Shown: positions 1-6,262 of the stretch, piece by piece
How positions within the stretch are numbered: the stretch's first letter is position 1
Layout: the number at the start of each line of letters is the position of its first letter
NCBI GenBank assembly: GCA_938034715.1
Contig: CALHMM010000105.1
Coordinates: 1 to 17,695, forward strand
Direction: 5' to 3'
Length of the DNA stretch: 17,695 nt
Source of the DNA: Minisyncoccota bacterium
GTDB taxonomy: Bacteria > Patescibacteriota > Minisyncoccia > Moranbacterales > GCA-2747515
Made by a program: the position numbers and the translations under genes
Notes under the pieces: generated by a model
Told to the model about the DNA's origin: nothing
The model's input: the letters and a program-made list of their open reading frames with translations, nothing else
Databases searched by the model: none

Positions 1-598
1 ACTCACCCGGATAATCAAACAACGACACAGAAGTCTGTATGACAGTCTCTCTACTGGTTGTGGTTGGACTTGCATTTACGATGAGATTCATCGTAATCAA
101 TCCAACTTGCATTTCATAAACTGAGTCCGTATCTGGATCATCTCGTTGCGTTTTACGAACGACAAATGAGCCATCCACAAAACCAGTAGTCAAATCATAT
201 TCACTGGTATAACGCCCATCATCTGCACAAGAGTCAACGCTTTCCCCAATTGCTGCGATATTTGACACGGATAGGGCTCCTCCTTGCATGTCAAACCGAT
301 AGCAAGCCTCCGCCGACGAAAAGTCATAGACATAAAGTGTTTTGCCAGCATTTCGAATTTCAGCGATAGAGCTCGTTCGCAAAATCCTCGTCATAAAGTT
401 CATTCCAAATTGTGCATTTTCGATGTTTCGCTGTTGATCTTGCACATAAGAAAAACTAGCTGTCTGACGAGAAAAAATGACAATAATTGCAGACATAATG
501 ATCACAAAAATAAATGTCGACACAAGCATTTCGATAAGAGTAAAACCCTTCTTTGTTGCTCTTTTATGATTTGATTGTTTTGTTTTTTGTAACATCAT
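1..598 (-). CDS. Minor type IV prepilin, PilW/GspJ-like (partial, cut by left edge)
   Basis: A frame stays open from ATG at 598 to the edge of the window, giving about 199 residues with no stop. The N-terminus has a short basic leader, then a prepilin peptidase site: KKG followed by FTLIEM, with cleavage expected after Gly18, Phe19 as the first mature residue and Glu23 as the conserved Glu+5. A hydrophobic helix follows (about residues 19-42). After it comes a stretch rich in Gln, Arg and Asn with FMTRILRTSS, the kind of pattern seen in PilW/GspJ minor pilins. The gene starts 5 nt after the stop of the upstream PilV-like gene and is surely cotranscribed with it. A second ATG directly follows the first, so the start could be 595. 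Minor pilins of this class prime pilus assembly at the tip. The class is certain; the exact subfamily is inferred from gene order and overall shape. No strong ribosome binding site is visible. Confidence 0.85.
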   Translation of the reverse strand, partial: MMLQKTKQSNHKRATKKGFTLIEMLVSTFIFVIIMSAIIVIFSRQTASFSYVQDQQRNIENAQFGMNFMTRILRTSSIAEIRNAGKTLYVYDFSSAEACYRFDMQGGALSVSNIAAIGESVDSCADDGRYTSEYDLTTGFVDGSFVVRKTQRDDPDTDSVYEMQVGLITMNLIVNASPTTTSRETVIQTSVSLFDYPGE

Positions 599-603
599 GA
601 TGT

Positions 604-1233
604 TTAATGAAGGATCCAAGAAGTAAGTTTTGATTCATTACGTATACACGAATTTGCTAAACTACAAGAATCAGTTGGTCCTGGCAAAGGTTTTCCATTC
701 CAGGTAACCATTGAAATTACATCGACACTTTTCGTCGGGAGAAATCCGGGGTCATGGTCATTTGCAACAAAGTTCGTAAAATAAACAGCACGCTTGAATT
801 CAGTATTTGAACCACTATGCACATAGCGCTTATCACTATCGAGATTAAGGTTCACATTAACAGACCCTCCGCATGTAAATGGATCACCAGATGTACGAAC
901 GTCAAATGCAGTTTGGTAATCAATCGTACACAACTGATCCTCTTGAAAATATTGGAAAAGATCAGTTGATCTATCATAATATCCTTGTGTGGCGTTTTCA
1001 TCACGTACACTCCTTGACAGTTCTACTCCTTCTTGTGCGAGAGCACTAGCAACCAACGAATCACGTGAATTACCTGTTTGTTTGATGCTGTTTATTGTAA
1101 GGGTTATTGTAGCTAGCACACCAGTAACCAAAACAAACATAGCAATAATAACTTCTATGAGAGAGAACCCAGCTACTGGAGAAAATCTGAATCTCTTTTT
1201 TTTATTAAAAAGCCTAACCATAAAAAAATACAT
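604..1233 (-). CDS. Minor type IV prepilin, PilV/GspI-like
   Basis: This 209-residue protein has a basic leader (KKKRFRF) and the prepilin site PVAG/FSLIEV, with cleavage after Gly22 and Glu27 as Glu+5. One hydrophobic helix (about 23-48) precedes a soluble domain. FSLIEVIIAMFVL is typical of PilV/GspI-type pseudopilins, as is the following ALAQEGVELSRSVRDEN stretch, which resembles the AQEGIE motif common in this family. The C-terminal half holds four Cys (102, 121, 190, 196) that could form disulfides outside the cell. The start at 1233 lies 9 nt after the GspH-like gene; an in-frame ATG at 1221 is equally possible, since neither has a clear ribosome binding site. The protein is expected to be inserted in the membrane, processed by the peptidase encoded at 1858-2664, and incorporated at the pilus tip. 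Family is well supported; the precise role is inferred. Confidence 0.85.
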   Translation of the reverse strand: MYFFMVRLFNKKKRFRFSPVAGFSLIEVIIAMFVLVTGVLATITLTINSIKQTGNSRDSLVASALAQEGVELSRSVRDENATQGYYDRSTDLFQYFQEDQLCTIDYQTAFDVRTSGDPFTCGGSVNVNLNLDSDKRYVHSGSNTEFKRAVYFTNFVANDHDPGFLPTKSVDVISMVTWNGKPLPGPTDSCSLANSCIRNESKLTSWILH

Positions 1234-1242
1234 AAATATTAT

Positions 1243-1776
1243 CTAACATGCCAAATCACCAAATCCTCGAGATTCAACTCGACCTGAACGGTAAACGCAT
1301 ATCGTATACTCAAAACTTGCATTTTGCAAAACATACTTAGCACTAGAGTCAGAAGGGCCGATTCCCTCTGTAATAACTGCAAACGAACCGCTAAAAGTAA
1401 GGGCGTTTGGACCTGATTGTAGAGTTACACCATCACCGTAAGGTTGGGTAGGAACTAGTGTGCTATCACCATTAGTATCGAGACCCCCACAGCCCCCAGT
1501 TGGATCAGTAGGGTCGTAGGTATTTGCAATTACCCCATAGCCATTTGGGTCACTATTAGCAGTAAATAAACATGGGCGCTCCCCATTAATAAGAGCTCCT
1601 GTCAGTGAACCATTTTGCGCTTCTCGTATAGTGGCACTAAACTTATCAGCACTCGCTCGCATCAACTTCTTATCACGGTCACCTCGCATCATAGTGAGTA
1701 TGACACCTGTCATGATGATCATAATCGATACGATAACCAAAAGTTCGATCAATGTAAATGCTTTTTGTTTTTTCAT
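1243..1776 (-). CDS. Minor type IV prepilin, GspH/FimT-like, with Ala at the cleavage site
   Basis: The protein has 177 residues from ATG 1776. I chose this start because AGGAG lies at 1781-1785 just before it. A longer frame beginning with TTG at 1803 would add nine residues to the leader and place its start upstream of that ribosome binding site. The N-terminus reads MKKQKA/FTLIELL: a basic leader, then the conserved mature start with Glu11 as Glu+5. The residue before the cut is Ala6, not the usual Gly. The hydrophobic helix spans about residues 7-29. The rest is a Gly/Asp/Thr-rich soluble domain with Cys69, 96, 160 and 177. VYRSGRVESRGFGD near the C-terminus resembles the closing strands of GspH/FimT pseudopilins. 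It follows prepilin peptidase by about 80 nt and has its own candidate promoter. Confidence 0.82.
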   Translation of the reverse strand: MKKQKAFTLIELLVIVSIMIIMTGVILTMMRGDRDKKLMRASADKFSATIREAQNGSLTGALINGERPCLFTANSDPNGYGVIANTYDPTDPTGGCGGLDTNGDSTLVPTQPYGDGVTLQSGPNALTFSGSFAVITEGIGPSDSSAKYVLQNASFEYTICVYRSGRVESRGFGDLAC

Positions 1777-1810
1777 AAATCTCCTAGGATATACCTCTTT
1801 CAATCTTCAT

Positions 1811-1819
1811 ATTATACCA
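1811..1819 (-). promoter_or_regulatory. Candidate extended -10 promoter for the minor pilin genes
   Basis: On the minus strand the sequence TGGTATAAT is a perfect extended -10 box (TGn plus TATAAT). It lies just downstream of the prepilin peptidase stop. A start near 1804 would give a leader of about 28 nt that contains the AGGAG ribosome binding site at 1781-1785. No good -35 hexamer lies 17 nt upstream, as is normal for extended -10 promoters. It would drive the three minor pilins separately from pilD. Confidence 0.45.
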
Positions 1820-1857
1820 CACTAAATACTGATCCTCACACATTATTCAGGCGATCC

Positions 1858-2664
1858 CTACCAAAGCACACTGAGCCAATGTGGAGCAAAAATTCCAATT
1901 GCATAAGAAACAAACATTCCTCCAACGAGAAATGGTCCAAACGGAATCGCACTCTTCATACCTTTTGAGCCAAATATAACGAGACTCAGACCCACTATTG
2001 TCCCAAGCCAAACTGCTACAACAATAGCAACAAAAGTCGCCAATGGTCCCAGCAATAAGCCGATCACAAGTGCGATAAAGCCGTCTCCATAACCCATCCA
2101 CGTTTCGTCAGAAAGATAACTCAACAGAAAAAAGAAGAGAAATGCCATAGCTCCAGAAAGAGCATGTAAAAATGCAGGCAACCCAAAAAATTCAACACCC
2201 TGGAAAAAGCCTAGAGTAATAACACCAATGGTAGCTATACTAGCAATAACACCAATCCAAATCGCAATCATCGGTACTTCCATATACTTGAGGTCATACA
2301 CAAAGATCACGATCATAGCAGCAAAGACAGTAGCAGTAAGTCCAGCAATACCGTATCCCAGCGATGCATTTTCACTGATAAATCGCCCACTGCCTACTAA
2401 CGCAAGAACAAATGCAAAACAACACATTAGCTCTACCATTGGATACTGCCAAGAGATAGGTTTTTTGCAGTAGCGGCACTTCCCACACAGAAAAATATAG
2501 CTAATCAAAGGAATATTATCTATCCACCGCAAATCGTTGTTGCAACGACGACAATGAGATCGACCACTTACAATGCCGCCCTCCTCACTATGCAAACGGT
2601 AAATCACCACATTCAAAAAACTACCCACAATAAGACCAAGTACAAGAAATATAATTACACTCAT
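1858..2664 (-). CDS. pilD: Prepilin peptidase / N-methyltransferase (PilD/GspO family)
   Basis: This 268-residue polytopic membrane aspartic peptidase cleaves the leader of type IV prepilins on the cytoplasmic side and, in many members, methylates the new N-terminus. The N-terminal domain has GSFLNVVIYRL (14-24), then two Cys pairs at C38/C41 and C63/C66 (SHCRRC and KCRYC) around DNIPLISY, the pattern of the zinc-binding methylase loop. The peptidase domain has its first catalytic Asp at D124 (VYDLKYMEVP) and the second at D194 in GYGD. The usual GxGDxK reads GYGDGF here, with Phe in place of Lys. IPFGPFLVGG (240-249) is the family's C-terminal motif. About seven or eight membrane helices are visible. 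It lies 200 nt behind the major pilin gene and its terminator and ahead of three minor pilins, its obvious substrates. Start at 2664 fits the family N-terminus; no ribosome binding site is close to it. Confidence 0.95.
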   Translation of the reverse strand: MSVIIFLVLGLIVGSFLNVVIYRLHSEEGGIVSGRSHCRRCNNDLRWIDNIPLISYIFLCGKCRYCKKPISWQYPMVELMCCFAFVLALVGSGRFISENASLGYGIAGLTATVFAAMIVIFVYDLKYMEVPMIAIWIGVIASIATIGVITLGFFQGVEFFGLPAFLHALSGAMAFLFFFLLSYLSDETWMGYGDGFIALVIGLLLGPLATFVAIVVAVWLGTIVGLSLVIFGSKGMKSAIPFGPFLVGGMFVSYAIGIFAPHWLSVLW

Positions 2665-2670
2665 AACATT

Positions 2671-2679
2671 ATAATATCA
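2671..2679 (-). promoter_or_regulatory. Possible extended -10 promoter for prepilin peptidase
   Basis: The minus strand reads TGATATTATAATGTTATG up to the start codon of the peptidase gene. TGA plus TATTAT forms an extended -10 box that would place the transcript start at or next to the A of the ATG, giving a leaderless message. An overlapping TATAAT at 2668-2673 is too close to the ATG to be used with a leader. A promoter here is expected because a terminator lies between this gene and the pilin gene. The exact box is uncertain. Confidence 0.3.
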
Positions 2680-2812
2680 CAACTCCTACACAAAGAAACG
2701 CATTTGTATGACATAAGCAACCTCACTTCATAGAAATCAAAAAAACAGGAAACCTCCGCAAATATAACCGCACAAAACTTAAACTGACAATCGAATCAAA
2801 ACTTCAAGCAAA

Positions 2813-2847
2813 AAATAAAAGACTCCCAAAATGAGAGTCTTTTATTT
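2813..2847 (-). terminator. Intrinsic terminator behind the major pilin gene
   Basis: The perfect inverted repeat AAATAAAAGACTC / GAGTCTTTTATTT has 13-bp arms around a 9-nt loop. In the minus-strand transcript the GACTC-GAGTC core is followed by a U-rich run (TTTTATTTTTTG). It begins 17 nt after the pilin stop codon. The matching A/T tracts on both sides would let it work in both directions, but only the minus strand has a gene reading into it. It should separate the abundant pilin message from the peptidase and minor-pilin genes downstream. Confidence 0.85.
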
Positions 2848-2864
2848 GAAACTTAGCCTGATGG

Positions 2865-3245
2865 CTATTGACAACCAATTTGGCTACAACTAATGGTCAG
2901 AGGACCAAGAGTAGTTGCTGTGTAAGAGAACGTACCAGCAGTAGTATCAGAAGCTGTATCTAGAGCCCATGTTGAACCTGTGTCCAATGTTGGCCATACA
3001 GCAGTTGAACCTGCGCATATGTTTCCTCCACCAGCCGCAGCTGTAGGGTTAATAAGAGCGTCTCCTTCATCGATACAAATAATCGCTGCTGCAACAGTTG
3101 AAGCAACTGAAGCTTTAGCTGCTGCGATCTTAGCTTTGTCTCGTGCACTGTTGAGTGATACCAAGACGATAGAAGCCAAGATACCAATAATAGCGATAAC
3201 GATCAAAAGCTCAATCAACGTAAAACCTTTCTTTACTGTTTTCAT
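2865..3245 (-). CDS. Major type IV pilin (prepilin)
   Basis: The 126-residue prepilin starts MKTVKKG/FTLIELLIVIAIIGILASI, a textbook class III signal: six-residue basic leader plus Gly7, cleavage to Phe8 and Glu12 as Glu+5. The N-terminal helix (8-55) runs through the typical LNSARDKAKIAAAKASVAST segment. The globular part is short and rich in Thr, Ala and Gly. It has Cys57, 77, 120 and 125; the last two could close a small C-terminal loop, as in the disulfide-bounded D-region of many pilins. I call it the major pilin because it is short, sits directly behind pilC, and has the best ribosome binding site noted here (GGAGGTGA, 3253-3260), a candidate promoter of its own and a strong terminator. 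It would be the main fibre subunit, extended by PilB and PilC and retracted by PilT. The pilin class is certain; the major status is inferred. Confidence 0.93.
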   Translation of the reverse strand: MKTVKKGFTLIELLIVIAIIGILASIVLVSLNSARDKAKIAAAKASVASTVAAAIICIDEGDALINPTAAAGGGNICAGSTAVWPTLDTGSTWALDTASDTTAGTFSYTATTLGPLTISCSQIGCQ

Positions 3246-3252
3246 ATTATTG

Positions 3253-3260
3253 TCACCTCC
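3253..3260 (-). promoter_or_regulatory. Strong ribosome binding site of the major pilin gene
   Basis: GGAGGTGA on the minus strand matches the complement of the 16S rRNA 3' end over eight bases and lies 7 nt before the ATG at 3245. Most other genes in the window have weak or no such site, so this one stands out and fixes the pilin start. Confidence 0.85.
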
Positions 3261-3289
3261 CTTCTTTTTATTTTTATTTTCACTTTATT

Positions 3290-3295
3290 ATTATA
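3290..3295 (-). promoter_or_regulatory. Candidate promoter -10 box of the major pilin gene
   Basis: TATAAT lies on the minus strand in the 100-nt gap between pilC and the pilin gene. A transcript starting near 3283 would have a leader of about 38 nt ending in the strong ribosome binding site. The -35 region about 17 nt upstream is T-rich but is not a good match to TTGACA. Together with the terminator at 2813-2847 this makes the pilin gene a likely one-gene transcription unit. Confidence 0.45.
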
Positions 3296-3345
3296 CACTA
3301 TAAATTACTCTGCGAAAAACTTTTATAAATAGTTATCCACACAGG

Positions 3346-4554
3346 CTATAGTTGGCCTGCAATATTATAGATCGGCAACAACACAGATACAACGAGCACA
3401 CCCACTCCAGCACCAAGGATTACGATCAGTACCGGCTCAATTAGCGATGACATATTACGCGTCATCTGATCTACTTCGCCACGATAAAATTTTGCGAGAT
3501 CCTCGAGGATGTCACTCAACCGACCTGTTTCTTCACCAACTTTAATCATTCGTGCTACCATCGGTGGTATTTCCGGGTGCTTAAAAAACTCAGTATGAAT
3601 CTCACCACCCACCTTCACATCTTCTGCAGATTTAAGAATAATCTTCTTGTACGTCGCATTATTAACAACTTCTGCGATAATCTGTAACGAGCGGACAATT
3701 GGAATACCCCCCGCAACAAGCACTGAGAGGTTTTCTGTAAAACGCGTCAAGTAAACATAACGAAACAGTTCACCAACAATCGGCAGTTTCAATTTTACTT
3801 CATCCCACTCACGCTTTCCATCTTCCGTGTGGAGATAATAAACAAAAGCCCCGATACATACGAAAAAGACAACCAACACAGCCCACCAATACGTATTCAT
3901 AAAATCACCGAGCTTAATCATGATGTTTGTATACCATGGCACATCAATACCCAGATCACGGATAACCCCTGTTAAACGTGGCAAAATGAATGAAACCACT
4001 ATAAATCCGATAGCTCCAGCTACTGTAATAACAAACGCCGGGTACATGAGAGCGCCACGCACCTTACTCGTCAATATGTAGTTTTGTTCGGTCGTTTTTG
4101 CTACATAGTTTATAGCTCCCTCAAGGTTACCTGACAACTCACCAGAACGAATCATATTAATAGCAAGATCAGAGAAGACTTTAGGATGCTTCTCAAATGC
4201 CTCAGAAATAGGAAGTCCATCCTCAATATCTGCACTGACCTGTTTAATCACAGGACGCAACGCTTCACTATTTGTTTGTTCATAGATTGTCTCTAGCGCT
4301 GTGGAGATTGGCACTTTTGCACTAGTAAGAGTTGAAAACTCACGAAAAAAAACCAGGAGGTCCTTTATGTTGACGCGAGTAGTCATCTCCTCAATCTTGG
4401 CAGAGAGACCAGCCCCTTCCTCTTCAGACTTTACCTCAATTGGTGTAAGGCCATTTTTTTGCAAAAGTTCAACGGCTGCATCGTTGTTTGCTGCATCGAT
4501 GGTGCCCTTCTTAAGGGTACCGTCTGGCCCTTTTGCTTTAAATAAAAATTTCAT
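3346..4554 (-). CDS. pilC: Type IV pilus inner-membrane platform protein PilC
   Basis: This 402-residue protein is the T2SF/GspF-family platform, which sits in the cytoplasmic membrane and couples the PilB and PilT ATPases to pilin movement. It starts with the short N-terminal domain FLFKAKGPDGTLKKG, typical of PilC. Two repeated F domains follow (about 65-190 and 268-395). Each carries the pattern around LSxLVxxGIPIxxSL and the helix ending in GELSGNLE (first copy) or GEETGRLSDIL (second copy). Membrane helices are visible at about 172-192, 222-241 and 372-394, the usual three-helix layout. Length matches the family (about 400). It lies 82 nt behind pilT and 100 nt ahead of the pilin gene. 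The first codons contain a hairpin-forming inverted repeat at 4501-4521. Confidence 0.96.
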   Translation of the reverse strand: MKFLFKAKGPDGTLKKGTIDAANNDAAVELLQKNGLTPIEVKSEEEGAGLSAKIEEMTTRVNIKDLLVFFREFSTLTSAKVPISTALETIYEQTNSEALRPVIKQVSADIEDGLPISEAFEKHPKVFSDLAINMIRSGELSGNLEGAINYVAKTTEQNYILTSKVRGALMYPAFVITVAGAIGFIVVSFILPRLTGVIRDLGIDVPWYTNIMIKLGDFMNTYWWAVLVVFFVCIGAFVYYLHTEDGKREWDEVKLKLPIVGELFRYVYLTRFTENLSVLVAGGIPIVRSLQIIAEVVNNATYKKIILKSAEDVKVGGEIHTEFFKHPEIPPMVARMIKVGEETGRLSDILEDLAKFYRGEVDQMTRNMSSLIEPVLIVILGAGVGVLVVSVLLPIYNIAGQL

Positions 4555-4636
4555 AATTCTAAGTTGTTATCTACATTAGGACATCTGACTTCACATAATA
4601 ATGCAATGCACTCTTATTGGACTCATCGCACCTTGC

Positions 4637-5737
4637 TTAACTTTCTATTTCGATATCATCACCTTTGCCGATGAGCATACGGAGATAATCTCGATTCTTC
4701 GCGTAGGTCATAGCACTATCAACTGTGATAATGCCTTTTCGCAAGAGAATAGAAAGAGACTTATCCAATGAGATCATCCCATCCTTCTGGCTAGTGTCTA
4801 TAACAGTGTCGATTTGATAAGACTTATTCTCTCGTATCAGATTCTCAATCGCATGGTTCTTAATCATAATTTCTACAACTGGGACACGCCCACCATCAGT
4901 ACGAGGCAGAAGTCGCTGCGAAAGAACACCAAGCAAAACATTTGCTAGTTGCGAACGCACTTGGTTTTGCTGATGCGACGGAAACGTATCGATAATACGA
5001 TCAACAGTTTGCGCACTATCATTGGTATGCAAAGTCGCAAAAATAAGATGACCTGTCTCAGCTGCTGTTATGGCAGTTGAGATTGTTTCTAAATCACGAA
5101 GCTCACCAATGAGAATCACATTTGTATCTTCACGAAGTGCTGCGCGAAGAGCGGAAGGAAAATCATGTGTATCTTCACCTACTTCACGTTGATTTATAAT
5201 ACAACGGTCCGGAGTGTACAAATACTCAACAGGATCCTCAATTGTCACTATGTGGTGCTCCTTATTCTGATTGATGTGTTCGATAAGCGCGGCGAGTGTT
5301 GTTGATTTTCCGTGACCTACTGGTCCAGTGACGAGAAAAAGTCCTTGGGAAAAATTTGCAAACTCATAAATATTCGAAGGCACATTAAGCTCAGATAATG
5401 TTCGAATTTTATTATTGATAACACGCATGACAATTCCGACGTTTCCTTGTTGATAGAAAACATTTGTTCGAAACCGAACGCGATCTTCAAAATTATAGGC
5501 AAAATCGACTTGTCCATCTGAAGAAAATTGTGTTTTACGAGTCTCATCCATAAAAAAATCTCCCATAGCTCGTGTATCATCAGCCACCAGAATGGGCTCT
5601 TGAGAAAGTGGGATAAGCCTACCATCAATACGAAGGGTCGGGTGCCTACCAACTGCTAGATGGAGATCTGATGCATCTTGCTGAGCTGCTAAACGAAGAA
5701 GGTTTTTTACGCGGTCACCTATATTTGCTGTACTCAT
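4637..5737 (-). CDS. pilT: Type IV pilus retraction ATPase PilT
   Basis: This 366-residue cytoplasmic hexameric ATPase should power pilin removal and pilus retraction. The N-terminal PAS-like domain includes DASDLHLAVGRHPTLRIDG (21-39), a PilT hallmark. The ATPase domain has a Walker A at 138-146 reading GPVGHGKST where most PilTs read GPTGSGKST. It also has the Asp box TIEDPVEY (165-172), the Walker B region VILIGELRD (207-215), and the His box TGHLIFATLHTND (228-240). The C-terminal motif diagnostic of retraction ATPases is present as AIENLIRE (296-303), with Glu in place of the usual Arg. These differences from the consensus leave the catalytic residues (K144, E212, H230, H237) in place. 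The gene follows the CheY-like gene by 47 nt and precedes pilC by 82 nt. No second PilT (PilU) is in the window. Confidence 0.96.
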   Translation of the reverse strand: MSTANIGDRVKNLLRLAAQQDASDLHLAVGRHPTLRIDGRLIPLSQEPILVADDTRAMGDFFMDETRKTQFSSDGQVDFAYNFEDRVRFRTNVFYQQGNVGIVMRVINNKIRTLSELNVPSNIYEFANFSQGLFLVTGPVGHGKSTTLAALIEHINQNKEHHIVTIEDPVEYLYTPDRCIINQREVGEDTHDFPSALRAALREDTNVILIGELRDLETISTAITAAETGHLIFATLHTNDSAQTVDRIIDTFPSHQQNQVRSQLANVLLGVLSQRLLPRTDGGRVPVVEIMIKNHAIENLIRENKSYQIDTVIDTSQKDGMISLDKSLSILLRKGIITVDSAMTYAKNRDYLRMLIGKGDDIEIES

Positions 5738-5784
5738 ATTTTTATTTCTTTTTGATGAATGGTCTAAAATTATTTTTATATTCG

Positions 5785-6228
5785 CTAAGGATGTGCATCA
5801 AGCTTCATTGATGTCTGTTCCAATTTTGTGATAATCTCTGACAAGTTTGAATGAGATTTGATAAAGTATTCTCTCACTCCCATACTCTTAGCATGATCAA
5901 TATGGATTTTTTGAGAAAGATTTGTGTGTACAATCACCACAATTTCCTTCCACACCGGATTTTCATTTATTGCTTCGATCACTTCAAATCCATCCATTCG
6001 AGGCATGACGATGTCTAAAAGCATAATACTTGGGACTTCACCTTCGTCCATTTTTTCAATAGCTTCCAGTCCGTCATGCGCAACTATTACACTGTATCCA
6101 ACGCTTTCGAGCTTTTGTGCAAATACCTCACTCATATGAAGATCGTCATCCACAATCATAACCTTTCTCCCCGTTTTCATTACAGGGCTATCTGATGATT
6201 GCTCTAGCCGTGCACTATACTCAGTCAT
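5785..6228 (-). CDS. Single-domain CheY-like response regulator
   Basis: This 147-residue protein is a lone receiver domain with no output domain. After a short, poorly conserved N-terminus of about 20 residues, the fold begins at KVMIVDDD, giving the acidic pocket D27-D29. The phosphoacceptor is D72 in IMLLDIVMPRMDG. The switch threonine is probably T102 (VIVHTN), and the conserved lysine is K124 in YFIKSH. The open frame extends upstream to 6294, but that would overlap the end of pilB by 32 nt. I chose ATG 6228 because an extended -10 box lies about 22-30 nt upstream; ATG 6180 would also leave the domain intact. It sits between the extension ATPase (pilB) and the retraction ATPase (pilT), so it may regulate pilus dynamics, as PilG/PilH do in Pseudomonas, but that is inference. 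No histidine kinase is in the window. Confidence 0.92.
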   Translation of the reverse strand: MTEYSARLEQSSDSPVMKTGRKVMIVDDDLHMSEVFAQKLESVGYSVIVAHDGLEAIEKMDEGEVPSIMLLDIVMPRMDGFEVIEAINENPVWKEIVVIVHTNLSQKIHIDHAKSMGVREYFIKSHSNLSEIITKLEQTSMKLDAHP

Positions 6229-6249
6229 ACTGTTAGATAATACTTTTTT

Positions 6250-6258
6250 ATTATACCA
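6250..6258 (-). promoter_or_regulatory. Candidate extended -10 promoter for the receiver gene
   Basis: TGGTATAAT on the minus strand is a perfect extended -10 box starting 4 nt after the pilB stop codon. A start near 6243 would give a leader of about 15 nt before ATG 6228. No convincing -35 is present. If used, it would let the receiver, pilT and pilC be expressed apart from pilB. Confidence 0.4.
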
Positions 6259-6262
6259 TGCA

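Noticed and set aside
1777..1803. Longer start (TTG at 1803) for the GspH-like prepilin
   Set aside because: It would place the start codon upstream of the AGGAG site at 1781-1785, which is correctly spaced for ATG 1776. The ATG start gives a normal short prepilin leader.
1847..2101. Second open frame on the minus strand inside prepilin peptidase
   Set aside because: It lies wholly or almost wholly within the well-conserved peptidase gene in another frame, and its translation shows no domain. The same applies to other long frames opposite pilT, pilB, pilM and clpC.
2813..2847. Repeat as part of a mobile element or CRISPR
   Set aside because: It is a single inverted repeat with a U-tract directly behind a stop codon, which is fully explained as an intrinsic terminator. 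No spaced direct repeats were seen.
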